Below, in pieces: positions 8,165-16,316 of a stretch of DNA of 64,000 nt (its first letter is position 1; every line of letters begins with the position of its first letter). Both the position numbers and the translations under genes were made by a program. Source of the stretch: Chryseobacterium defluvii. Its GTDB lineage: Bacteria > Bacteroidota > Bacteroidia > Flavobacteriales > Weeksellaceae. The stretch spans positions 496,001-560,000 of the forward strand of contig NZ_RBXB01000002.1 in assembly GCF_003634775.1 (NCBI RefSeq), in the 5' to 3' direction. Below the pieces are notes generated by a model, which saw nothing but the letters and a program-made list of their open reading frames with translations, was not told where the DNA came from and did no database searches.

Positions 8165-9964
8165 TTATACTCCTGCCGTAAGTTTACGTTCTCCGATCTG
8201 CTGCCTCCACATAGCATAATACAATCCTTTTTCATCAATAAGATTTAAATGGGAGCCCATTTCTACAATCTGGCCACGTTCCAGTACAAAAATTCTGTCG
8301 GCGTGCATTATTGTGCTTAATCGGTGTGCAATAAGAACCGTAATTTGTTCTTTTTCCTTGGAGATCTCTTTTATAGTGGTGGTAATTTCTTCTTCCGTAA
8401 TACTGTCTAATGCAGAAGTGGCTTCATCAAAAATAAGCAGGTGCGGTTTTCTCAGCAATGCTCTTGCAATGGCTATTCGCTGCTTTTCACCGCCGCTTAA
8501 CTTCAGTCCGCCTTCACCGATAACGGTATCTATTCCGTTCTCAGCACGTTCTAAAAGGGCAGTACAGCTGGATTTTTTAAGGGCTGACTGTAGATCTTCG
8601 TCAGTAGCAGATGGGTTTACAAATAAAAGATTTTCTTTTATAGTACCTGCAAAAAGCTGGGTGTCCTGTGTCACAAAGCCAATCTGGTTTCTCAATTCAT
8701 CAAAATCGAATTCTTTCCCGTTGATACGATTATAAAAAATATTTCCTTCCAGTGGTCTGTATAATCCGACAAGCAATTTTACCAGCGTGCTTTTCCCGGA
8801 GCCGCTAGGTCCCACAAAAGCAATAGTTTCACCGTTTTTCACGTGAAATGAAATGGAATTCAGTGCTTTATAGTGAGCTGTCTGATGTTGAAAAGAAACG
8901 TTTTGGAATTCTAGTTCTTCAATGGCTCCGATTCGTTTTGGATTTTCAGGCTTAGGCTCTACCTCTTTTTTCATAACCCGGTCAAAGTTGTTAAGAGATG
9001 CCTGAGCTTCACGATAAGAAATAATAATATTCCCGATTTCCTGCATAGGGCCGAAAATAAAGAAGCCATAAAACATCAATGATAAATATTGTCCCGGTGT
9101 TACGATATTTTTAAAAATAAGCAACAATAAAGTAAACGTAATGATTTGTTGTAAAAAATTAACCAATGTCCCCTGTACAAAACTCAGGGAACGGATGCTC
9201 TTTACTTTTCTGAGTTCCAGATTCAGGATTTTATACGTATTGTTGTTCAAACGTTCCACTTCTTGATGGGTAAGTCCTAAACTTTTTACGATTTCAATAT
9301 TTCTAAGACTCTCCGTGGTGCTTCCTGCCAGATTGGTAGTTTCTGTAACAATAGTTTTCTGGATGGTCTTTATTCTTTTGCTCAATAAGTTGGTTACTAC
9401 GGCAATCAGAACAATTCCCACGACATACACCGGCATGATGGACCAGTGCAGGCGGATCGCATATACAGAAACAAAGATGATGCTCACCAGAATTCCAAAA
9501 AACACATTGATGAAATTGTTGATAAACTTCACCGTATCCTCACGTACTTTCGTTAAAATAGAAAGTGTTTCACCGCTTCGTTGATCTTCAAATTCCTGGA
9601 AAGGCAGTCTCATGGAATGTTTTAGACCGTCGGTGAAAATCTTGGCACCAAATTTTTGAATGATCACATTCACCACATAATCCTGAAATGCTTTTGCAAT
9701 ACGACTTACCATTGCCGTACCGATCAGCAGCCCCAGAAAATAGAATACACCGTGATAAATATCAGTTCCATATAGATATTCATTCAGGTTTCTCGGAAGC
9801 AACTTCTCCTTATCAAAAAAATTAGGATGAGTTACCAGCTTATCCAGGATATTTCCGGTAATGGCAGGCGCAAACAATGAAAAAACCTGATTTACAGCCG
9901 CTAGGAAAAGTGAAATGATGATGAGCCATTTATAAGGCTTGAGATAATATAATAGAATTTTCAT
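8165..9964 (-). CDS. ABC exporter, fused membrane and ATPase domains (MsbA/multidrug type)
   Basis: A 599-residue half-transporter. An N-terminal six-helix exporter domain (about 1-330) is followed by an ATPase domain with Walker A GPSGSGKST (about 385), Q-loop, signature LSGGEKQR (about 487), Walker B LLIFDEATSALD (about 512) and H-loop IAHRLST. It would act as a homodimer in the inner membrane, exporting a lipid, peptide or drug; the substrate cannot be predicted. The gene is inserted, in opposite orientation, between the two subunits of the CoA-transferase. Its start is followed by a lysine-poor IPLYYLKPYKW-like segment that leads straight into helix 1, typical for the family. Confidence 0.92.
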   Translation of the reverse strand: MKILLYYLKPYKWLIIISLFLAAVNQVFSLFAPAITGNILDKLVTHPNFFDKEKLLPRNLNEYLYGTDIYHGVFYFLGLLIGTAMVSRIAKAFQDYVVNVIIQKFGAKIFTDGLKHSMRLPFQEFEDQRSGETLSILTKVREDTVKFINNFINVFFGILVSIIFVSVYAIRLHWSIMPVYVVGIVLIAVVTNLLSKRIKTIQKTIVTETTNLAGSTTESLRNIEIVKSLGLTHQEVERLNNNTYKILNLELRKVKSIRSLSFVQGTLVNFLQQIITFTLLLLIFKNIVTPGQYLSLMFYGFFIFGPMQEIGNIIISYREAQASLNNFDRVMKKEVEPKPENPKRIGAIEELEFQNVSFQHQTAHYKALNSISFHVKNGETIAFVGPSGSGKSTLVKLLVGLYRPLEGNIFYNRINGKEFDFDELRNQIGFVTQDTQLFAGTIKENLLFVNPSATDEDLQSALKKSSCTALLERAENGIDTVIGEGGLKLSGGEKQRIAIARALLRKPHLLIFDEATSALDSITEEEITTTIKEISKEKEQITVLIAHRLSTIMHADRIFVLERGQIVEMGSHLNLIDEKGLYYAMWRQQIGERKLTAGV

Positions 9965-10084
9965 TTATAAAATTAAGTTCACAAATTTACAATAAATTGA
10001 GACGCAAAAATTTATCATAGGACAAGAAAGAAAGTATTTCGTAATTCTGAAAAAATGGCTAATTTGGCGGGATAAGATTATGCT

Positions 10085-10738
10085 ATGCTAACTAAAGAAC
10101 AAATTGCACAAAGAATTTCCAGAGAAGTAAAAGACGGGTATTATGTAAACTTGGGAATCGGAATTCCAACATTGGTTGCGAACTACGTTCCGGACAATCT
10201 TTCCGTAGAATTCCAGAGTGAGAACGGGGTTTTGGGAATGGGGCCTTTTCCTTACGAAGGGGAAGAAGATGCAGATATTATCAATGCAGGAAAACAAACG
10301 ATCACCATATTACCGGGAGGCTCATTCTTTGATTCTGCATTCAGTTTCGGAATGATCCGTAGCCAAAAAGTGGATTTAACGATTCTTGGAGCGATGGAAG
10401 TTTCAGAAAATGGTGATATTGCCAACTGGAAAATTCCGGGGAAAATGGTAAAAGGCATGGGAGGTGCAATGGATTTGGTAGCGTCTGCTGAAAATATTAT
10501 CGTAGCCATGATGCATGTAAACAAGGCAGGGGAGAGTAAAATTCTTAAAAAATGCACCCTTCCCTTAACGGGGGTTAATTGTGTGAAAAGAGTGGTTACT
10601 GAATTAGCTGTTCTGGATGTAACACCCGCTGGTTTCAAATTAGTGGAAAGAGCGCCCGGAGTTTCAGTAGAACACATTATACAATCTACAGAAGCAGACT
10701 TGATCATCGAAGGAGAAATTCCTGAAATGCAATTCTAA
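10085..10738 (+). CDS. scoB: 3-oxoacid CoA-transferase subunit B
   Basis: A 217-residue beta subunit, partner of the A subunit at 7399-8100. The catalytic glutamate motif SENGVLGMGP is visible at about residues 45-54; this Glu forms the acyl-CoA thioester in the family. GLY-rich LGIGIPTLV near the N-terminus and the LGAMEVSENGDIANWKIPGK segment are also typical. An ATG lies 5 bases upstream but runs immediately into a stop, so the start at 10085 is preferred. A weak -7 match (TAATTTGG) lies just upstream, suggesting its own transcription start. It ends at a bidirectional terminator shared with the DUF4197 gene. Confidence 0.94.
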   Translation: MLTKEQIAQRISREVKDGYYVNLGIGIPTLVANYVPDNLSVEFQSENGVLGMGPFPYEGEEDADIINAGKQTITILPGGSFFDSAFSFGMIRSQKVDLTILGAMEVSENGDIANWKIPGKMVKGMGGAMDLVASAENIIVAMMHVNKAGESKILKKCTLPLTGVNCVKRVVTELAVLDVTPAGFKLVERAPGVSVEHIIQSTEADLIIEGEIPEMQF

Positions 10739-10743
10739 TAAAT

Positions 10744-10780
10744 AAAAAAGGCTGTATTCATCACTGAAACAGCCTTTTTT
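10744..10780. terminator. bidirectional terminator between scoB and the DUF4197 gene
   Basis: The 12-bp stem AAAAAAGGCTGT / ACAGCCTTTTTT with a 13-base loop lies between convergent genes. Confidence 0.88.
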
Positions 10781-10797
10781 ATGTCGTATAAGTTAAA

Positions 10798-11598
10798 TTA
10801 TTTCGCTCCAAATACTTTTTGTAAAAGGGAAGTGGTTCTTAATGCAGGATTATTACGGATTCCGTTTTCCTTTTCAGCAATCATTTTAAAGACCCCATTG
10901 ATGGTTTCTGTGGTTACATATTCATTAAGATCGGTTGTTACAGACTGTCCCGTCAATACATTATATTTTGAAATTAAATTTTTCCATACGGTATCAGCGC
11001 CTACTTTTCCTAGCGAAGCTTTTACTTTGGGTTGGAAGGCCGTAAATAGCTGACTTTGGGTTTTCGTCTGTAAATAATTTGTTGCCGCATTATTTGATCC
11101 CAACAGAATGTTTTTTGCATCGGTAATAGTCATCGAAGTAATGGCATTGGCAAAAATAGGAGCGGATCCCGTTACCGCATCTTCAGCAGCCCTGTTTAAT
11201 AACTTTACCCCTTGATCGGCAAGGCTCCCTAACCCCACTGCACGAAGTTTGGTGTCAATTACTCTTAATTTTTCGGGCATTAAGATTTTCACCATTTCAT
11301 TTTTATAAAAACCATCGGTTGTAGCCAGTTTTTTTACACCCTCAGTTACTCCAAGGTTTAAAGCCTCTTTTAATCCTGATGAAATTTGAGTAGAGGTAAG
11401 GCTCCCGAGGTTGACAGAGGAATTATTGGCAGTTGCAGTAGAACCTGATGTAGTAGTGGTAGAAGGGGTTGTTTTTACCGGAGTATTAAGATCAATGCCT
11501 GTTTTCTCTTTAACAGTAGATTTGATAGCATCTAAAATTTGTGCCTGGGTGGAGATCGAAAATAACAAAAAGGAAACTAAAACAAAATTTTTTTTCAT
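10798..11598 (-). CDS. DUF4197-family exported protein
   Basis: A 266-residue protein with a signal peptide (about 1-19, ending STQAQ). A Thr/Ser/Val-rich linker (about 35-60) precedes a DUF4197 domain (about 70-264) with its characteristic KLATTDGF, MPEKLR, AEDAV, TDAKNILLGS and TKTQSQL stretches. The protein is predicted to be periplasmic or outer-membrane-associated. The family has no established function. A -7 element lies 13 bases before the start codon. The length is normal. Confidence 0.85.
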   Translation of the reverse strand: MKKNFVLVSFLLFSISTQAQILDAIKSTVKEKTGIDLNTPVKTTPSTTTTSGSTATANNSSVNLGSLTSTQISSGLKEALNLGVTEGVKKLATTDGFYKNEMVKILMPEKLRVIDTKLRAVGLGSLADQGVKLLNRAAEDAVTGSAPIFANAITSMTITDAKNILLGSNNAATNYLQTKTQSQLFTAFQPKVKASLGKVGADTVWKNLISKYNVLTGQSVTTDLNEYVTTETINGVFKMIAEKENGIRNNPALRTTSLLQKVFGAK

Positions 11599-11611
11599 TG
11601 TACTATTTTTG

Positions 11612-11619
11612 CAAAATTA
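11612..11619 (-). promoter_or_regulatory. -7 element of the DUF4197 gene
   Basis: TAATTTTG on the minus strand matches TAnnTTTG, 13 bases before the ATG. Confidence 0.5.
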
Positions 11620-11704
11620 GATATTTTATTATTGAATAAGTTAAAATAGATGAAGAAAATTTTTTAGAAAATAAGTATATTCGCCTAAATCTTAATCTAA
11701 TACA

Positions 11705-13966
11705 ATGCAGCGTTTTTTTCTTACTCTATTAATTCTGGTTTCACATATGTTTTTTGCTCAATCTAAACTCAATCTAATTCCAAAACCTCAGAAAGTTGAA
11801 TTTGTAAAAGGGGAATTCACTATCCCTGAAACATTTATATTAAGTGGAGATCTTCCGAAAGCAGAAACAGAGTATTTCAAAAAAAGATTAAGCACCCAGT
11901 TGAAATTTCAATATGCTCAAAAAGAGGGAGGAATTCATTTGACGAACTCCATAATTCCAGGTTTACCAAACGATGACGAGCAGAAAAAAGAATATTATTC
12001 CTTAGAAATTTCGCCCAAACAAATCCATATAAAATCTTATACCAAGCAAGGATATTTTCTGGCACTTCAGACATTGATTCAGTTGCTTGAAGAACATAAA
12101 ACAAATAAAAAAATCCCCGCGTTAAAAATCGAAGATCAACCTAAGTTTGCATGGAGAGGAATGCACCTGGATGTTTGCCGCCACTTTTTTACTGTTGATG
12201 AAGTAAAGCAATACATAGATTATCTGGCTATGTACAAGATGAATACATTCCACTGGCATCTTACAGATGATCAGGGCTGGAGAATTGAGATCAAAAAATA
12301 CCCGAAGTTAACACAGCTGGGTTCTAAAAGAAAGGAATCCATGATCGGTGCTTATGTAGATAACAAATTTGATGGAAAACCGTATGGACCATACTTCTAC
12401 ACACAGGAACAAATTAAAGATGTGGTAAAATACGCTCAGGAAAGACATATCACGGTGGTTCCGGAAATTGAAATGCCGGGACACGCTTTGGCTGCACTTA
12501 CAGCATATCCTGAATTGGCCTGTACAAAAGGGCCTTTTGAACCGGCAACAAAATGGGGCGTTTTTGATGATGTCTTCTGTCCGAAAGATGAAACCTTCAC
12601 CTTTTTAGAAAATGTTCTGGATGAGGTAATTCAATTGTTCCCGTCACAGTATATTCACATCGGAGGCGATGAGTGCCCGAAAACAAGATGGAAAGAATGC
12701 GCTCATTGTCAGGAATTGATTAAAAAGAATAATTTGAAGGATGAACATGGTTTACAGAGCTATTTTATCCAGAGAATCGAAAAATATGTGAACAGTAAAG
12801 GGAGAAAAATTATCGGATGGGATGAAATTTTGGAAGGCGGATTGGCTCCCAATGCAGCTGTAATGAGCTGGACAGGCATTAAGGGAGGAATTGAAGCCGC
12901 AAAAGCTAACCATTTTGCCGTAATGACACCCGGATCTTATTGCTATTTCGATCATTATCAAGGTGACCCCCAAACAGAACCGAATGCCTTCGGGGGATAT
13001 ACACCATTGGATAAAGTGTATTCGTATAACCCGATTCCGGAGGAGCTTAATGCGGAGCAGGCAAAGTATATTTTAGGAGTTCAGGCGAATTTATGGACAG
13101 AATATATTACAGATTTTAAGCAGGTACAATATATGATTTTCCCAAGATTAATGGCTCTTTCAGAAGTTGCATGGGGAACCTCGGATCCGAAAAATTACAA
13201 AGAATTTGAAAACAGGGTGATCAGCCAGTTCACAGTTCTGGATAAAATGAAAGTGAATTATGCCAAGAGTATTTACAATGTTTCCGGAAAAGTAATTCCT
13301 GATAATAATGGAATTGCATATGAACTTTCTACGTCACAAGATCCAAAAGGAATACGATATACTTTGGACGGAACTGATCCTGCAACAAATTCCTCAGTGT
13401 ACCAAAATCCCGTTCCGGTTTCAAAATCGTTACTGATCAAATCAGCTTATTTTGAGAATGGACAGTTAAAAAGTGCTGTTTCCTCTCAGGAATTTTCCAT
13501 TTCCAAAGCAACAGGAAAAAAAATCACTTTAGAGCAGCAACCAAGTGAAAATTACTCTTTTGGAGGAGCTTTTACCCTGGTTGACGGAATTATCGGGAAC
13601 CAAAAACAACTGGGAAAAACCTGGCTGGGTTTCCAGGGGAAGGATGTCATTGCTACCATTGATTTTGGCCAAAAAACAAACTTTACTGAAGTTTATTTTA
13701 ATACGCTGGAAAATAAAGGAAGCTGGATTCATCTGGCAAAATCAGCACAGATTTTTGTTTCTGATGACAACAGGAACTTCAAAATGATCAAGGAAATTGG
13801 AAAAGAAGACATTCAAAAGGCAAAAGGCAAAATTAAATTAAATGTAGGGAATCAAACTGCAAAATATATAAAAATCAAAATAGAAAATGCTGGAATCATC
13901 CCAGCCGGAAATCCCGGAGCAGATTCTAAAGCATGGCTTTTCGTTGACGAAATAAGTGTACTTTAA
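11705..13966 (+). CDS. beta-N-acetylhexosaminidase, GH20
   Basis: A 753-residue exported enzyme with a signal peptide (about 1-19, ending FFAQ). The order is a GH20b N-domain (about 22-145), a GH20 TIM-barrel with FHWHLTDDQGWR (182-193) and the catalytic Asp-Glu pair HIGGDECP (D322-E323), and C-terminal modules with a chitobiase-type segment (TLDGTDP, about 558) and a coagulation-factor-like F5/8 region (about 610-750). GH20 enzymes release terminal GlcNAc or GalNAc by substrate-assisted catalysis. No T9SS domain is visible, so it is probably periplasmic. It begins a same-strand group with glycosylasparaginase and a GH2 mannosidase, consistent with N-glycan breakdown. Confidence 0.94.
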   Translation: MQRFFLTLLILVSHMFFAQSKLNLIPKPQKVEFVKGEFTIPETFILSGDLPKAETEYFKKRLSTQLKFQYAQKEGGIHLTNSIIPGLPNDDEQKKEYYSLEISPKQIHIKSYTKQGYFLALQTLIQLLEEHKTNKKIPALKIEDQPKFAWRGMHLDVCRHFFTVDEVKQYIDYLAMYKMNTFHWHLTDDQGWRIEIKKYPKLTQLGSKRKESMIGAYVDNKFDGKPYGPYFYTQEQIKDVVKYAQERHITVVPEIEMPGHALAALTAYPELACTKGPFEPATKWGVFDDVFCPKDETFTFLENVLDEVIQLFPSQYIHIGGDECPKTRWKECAHCQELIKKNNLKDEHGLQSYFIQRIEKYVNSKGRKIIGWDEILEGGLAPNAAVMSWTGIKGGIEAAKANHFAVMTPGSYCYFDHYQGDPQTEPNAFGGYTPLDKVYSYNPIPEELNAEQAKYILGVQANLWTEYITDFKQVQYMIFPRLMALSEVAWGTSDPKNYKEFENRVISQFTVLDKMKVNYAKSIYNVSGKVIPDNNGIAYELSTSQDPKGIRYTLDGTDPATNSSVYQNPVPVSKSLLIKSAYFENGQLKSAVSSQEFSISKATGKKITLEQQPSENYSFGGAFTLVDGIIGNQKQLGKTWLGFQGKDVIATIDFGQKTNFTEVYFNTLENKGSWIHLAKSAQIFVSDDNRNFKMIKEIGKEDIQKAKGKIKLNVGNQTAKYIKIKIENAGIIPAGNPGADSKAWLFVDEISVL

Positions 13967-13972
13967 AACCAG

Positions 13973-14003
13973 CTACTAATTTCTAACTTCTAATCTCTAA
14001 CCA
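13973..14003. repeat. degenerate CTAAT/CTAAC iterated spacer
   Basis: Short near-repeats of the kind TCTAACT / TCTAATC fill the spacer between two genes. The complementary pattern appears at 61798-61838. Confidence 0.4.
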
Positions 14004-14996
14004 ATGAATTCAAGAAGAAAATTTCTCAAAAATACAGCATTGGCATCTTCAGCATTATTATTGAATCCTTTGGATTTGATTGCTAAAGATTTGCCGGAAG
14101 AAAATAAAGTCATCAATAAGCCCATTGTTCTTTCCACCTGGAATTTCGGGCTAAAAGCCAATGAAGAAGCCTGGACGATTTTAGGTAAAAACGGAAGAGC
14201 TTTAGATGCTGTTGAAAAAGGAGTCCGATTGGTTGAATTAGATCCGAACGAACGAAGCGTAGGATATGGCGGGCGTCCCGACAGAGACGGAAGAGTGACA
14301 TTGGATGCCTGTATTATGGACGAAAATTATAATATCGGTTCCGTTGCCTGCCTGGAAAATATTAAAAATCCGATTTCCGTAGCAAGAGCCGTGATGGAAA
14401 AAACGCCACACGTCATGTTAGTTGGAGACGGAGCTTTCCAGTTTGCCATTTCACAGGGCTTTAAAAAAGAAAACCTATTGACTCCCGAGTCCGAAAAAGA
14501 ATGGAAAGATTGGTTAAAAACCAGTCAGTATAAGCCCATCGTCAATATTGAAAACCATGATACCATTGGAATGATCGCTTTGGATGCACAGGGAAATCTT
14601 TCCGGTGCCTGTACAACCAGCGGAATGGCCTTCAAAATGCATGGAAGAGTAGGAGATTCCCCCATTATCGGAGCCGGATTGTTTGTTGATAATGAAGTAG
14701 GAGCGGCAACAGCAACCGGTCATGGAGAAGAAGTGATCAGAACTGTGGGAACCCACCTTGTCGTAGAATTAATGAGACAGGGAAGAAATCCGCAACAGGC
14801 ATGTAAAGAAGCTGTAGAAAGAATTGTAAAAATTGCCCAGAGAAGGAATAAAAACTTAAAAGATATTCAGGTAGGATTTATTGCCTTAAATAAAAAAGGG
14901 GAATACGGTTCGTATTGTATTCAGGACGGATTCAACTTTGCGGTACACGATCAGAAAGGAAATAGATTGGAAAAGCCGGAATTTGCCTTAAAATAA
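14004..14996 (+). CDS. Tat-exported N(4)-(beta-N-acetylglucosaminyl)-L-asparaginase
   Basis: A 330-residue Ntn-hydrolase that cleaves the GlcNAc-Asn bond left after N-glycoprotein digestion. The N-terminus has a twin-arginine signal SRRKFLK (3-9) and a hydrophobic stretch ending before about residue 28. The autoproteolysis site is NHDTIG, with Thr187 as the predicted new N-terminal nucleophile. Downstream substrate-pocket motifs are CTTSGMAFKMHGRVGDSP and TATGHGEE. Sequence and length fit the well-studied flavobacterial (Elizabethkingia meningoseptica) glycosylasparaginase. The gene follows the GH20 hexosaminidase by 37 bases and is probably cotranscribed with it, which supports a glycan-catabolic role. 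Confidence 0.93.
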   Translation: MNSRRKFLKNTALASSALLLNPLDLIAKDLPEENKVINKPIVLSTWNFGLKANEEAWTILGKNGRALDAVEKGVRLVELDPNERSVGYGGRPDRDGRVTLDACIMDENYNIGSVACLENIKNPISVARAVMEKTPHVMLVGDGAFQFAISQGFKKENLLTPESEKEWKDWLKTSQYKPIVNIENHDTIGMIALDAQGNLSGACTTSGMAFKMHGRVGDSPIIGAGLFVDNEVGAATATGHGEEVIRTVGTHLVVELMRQGRNPQQACKEAVERIVKIAQRRNKNLKDIQVGFIALNKKGEYGSYCIQDGFNFAVHDQKGNRLEKPEFALK

Positions 14997-15008
14997 TTTT
15001 AAATATCA

Positions 15009-15068
15009 ATAGAAGCGGGCTTTAGCCCGCTTTCAACATAATATCAATCCATTGGCTTTAGCCAAAAC
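15009..15068. repeat. GGGCTTTAGCCC-type palindromic spacer
   Basis: Two hairpins in a row share the core GGCTTTAGCC: AAGCGGGC-TTTA-GCCCGCTT (15013-15032) and TTGGCTTTAGCCAA (about 15052-15065). They lie between glycosylasparaginase and cutC. The first may terminate transcription; its T-run is short. Confidence 0.6.
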
Positions 15069-15087
15069 ATAAATTATACGATTAAAA

Positions 15088-15750
15088 ATGTCTAAAATAG
15101 AAATAGCATGTTTCAACCCTGAATCAGCAATGATTGCGTTTGAAAACGGGGCAGACAGAATAGAATTATGCGACGGGCTTAGTGAAGGAGGAACAACTCC
15201 CGGTTTTGAAACTGCCAAAACACTTCGTGAAAAGATCAATATCCCGATTTTTGTGATGATCCGTCCCCGCGGTGGAGATTTCACCTATTCTGAGGCGGAA
15301 TTTGAACAGATGAAGGAAGAATTGTCCCAATTAAAAACAGTTAATGTAGACGGATTTGTTTTTGGAATTCTGGATGAAAATGATGAGGTAAATGTAGAAC
15401 AGAATAAAGCTTTAGTTGAATTGGCGAATCCTCTTCCATGTACATTTCACCGTGCTTTCGACAGGGCAAAAGACCTTGAGAATTCTTTGGAAAAAGTAAT
15501 AGAATGCGGTTTTAAAACAATCCTTACTTCCGGGCAAAAACCCAATGTCTCAGAAGGAAAAGAAAACCTAAAAAAGCTGGTGGAGCTTTCCAACGGGAGA
15601 ATTGAAATTTTAGTGGGAGGTGGGCTTCGCTCAACCAATATTGAAGAGATCAGGGAATTTACCAACGCAGGATATTTCCATTCTTCTGCCATCACAGACG
15701 GAGGTGCTTTTGCTAACCCACAAGAGGTGGCTTCATTGAAAATAAAGTAA
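15088..15750 (+). CDS. cutC: CutC-family TIM-barrel protein
   Basis: A 220-residue cytoplasmic protein of the CutC family. Visible hallmarks are the N-terminal EIACFNPESA, the GADRIELCD segment (about 20-28), MIRPRGGDF (about 56-64), FHRAFD (about 126-131), ILTSGQ (about 149) and GGGLRS (about 176). The family was named for copper homeostasis in E. coli, but that role has been questioned and no enzymatic reaction is established. Here it sits inside a glycan-degradation group with the same orientation, which hints at a sugar-related role. It is slightly shorter than the E. coli protein at the C-terminus. Confidence 0.9.
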   Translation: MSKIEIACFNPESAMIAFENGADRIELCDGLSEGGTTPGFETAKTLREKINIPIFVMIRPRGGDFTYSEAEFEQMKEELSQLKTVNVDGFVFGILDENDEVNVEQNKALVELANPLPCTFHRAFDRAKDLENSLEKVIECGFKTILTSGQKPNVSEGKENLKKLVELSNGRIEILVGGGLRSTNIEEIREFTNAGYFHSSAITDGGAFANPQEVASLKIK

Positions 15751-15759
15751 TTTTTTCTA

Positions 15760-15905
15760 AACGCAAAGATTGATTTTGAACAGGATTATTTGAAGGAAGC
15801 AAAGGATAGCGACAAAGTCGCTAAAGAGGCCCGCTTAATAAAAATCAATTTATTGATTAATTCTTTGCTCACTAAGATTTCGAATACTCTTTAAATCTTT
15901 GCGTT
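15760..15905. repeat. nested inverted-repeat element, copy 1 (AACGCAAAG...CTTTGCGTT)
   Basis: A 146-bp element with terminal inverted repeats AACGCAAAG / CTTTGCGTT and an inner GCAAAG / CTTTGC pair. Two internal hairpins are AGCGAC-AAA-GTCGCT (15808-15822) and AATCAATTTATTGATT (15843-15858). The same architecture recurs at 35386-35979 (three copies) and 37089-37238. The right end lies 24 bases before the GxxExxY gene. No transposase is encoded inside. Confidence 0.8.
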
Positions 15906-15929
15906 AAAAAAAATAAAATATATACACAA

Positions 15930-16316
15930 ATGACTGAAAACGAATTATCCTATAAAATTATAGGGGCTGCATTGGAGGTTCATAGAAATCTGGGAGTCGG
16001 TTTATTAGAAAATACTTATGAACAGGCCCTTGCATATGAACTGAAAAGGCAAGGATTTTATGTAAAACAACAAATATATTTACCCTTACAGTATAAAGAA
16101 ATAAATATTGAAAATGCTTATAGAATTGATTTAATTGTTGAAAATAAAGTTATTGTAGAAATAAAATCAGTATTGGAATTGCATCCTGTTTTTTATTCTC
16201 AGGTATTAACTTATTTAAAACTAACAGATATAAAGCTTGGACTTCTTATTAATTTTAACAGCCTTCTTATTAAAGATGGTATTCATAGAATTGTAAACAA
16301 AATTATTGATGAATAA
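15930..16316 (+). CDS. GxxExxY protein (PD-(D/E)XK nuclease-like)
   Basis: A 128-residue protein with the name-giving motif GLLENTY (about 26-32) and a likely PD-(D/E)XK core, RIDLIVENKVIVEIKS (about 69-84): Asp, then Glu-Ile-Lys. The family is widespread in Bacteroidota and is thought nuclease-like, but no biological role is established. The gene begins just after a structured repeat element and its stop codon overlaps the start of the mannosidase gene. It interrupts an otherwise glycan-related gene group, so it looks like an insertion. Its codons are more AT-rich than its neighbours by eye. Confidence 0.85.
   Translation: MTENELSYKIIGAALEVHRNLGVGLLENTYEQALAYELKRQGFYVKQQIYLPLQYKEINIENAYRIDLIVENKVIVEIKSVLELHPVFYSQVLTYLKLTDIKLGLLINFNSLLIKDGIHRIVNKIIDE

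Noticed and set aside
10252..10707. 151-residue minus-strand ORF opposite scoB
   Set aside because: It is complementary to conserved scoB codons and shows no domain or promoter of its own.
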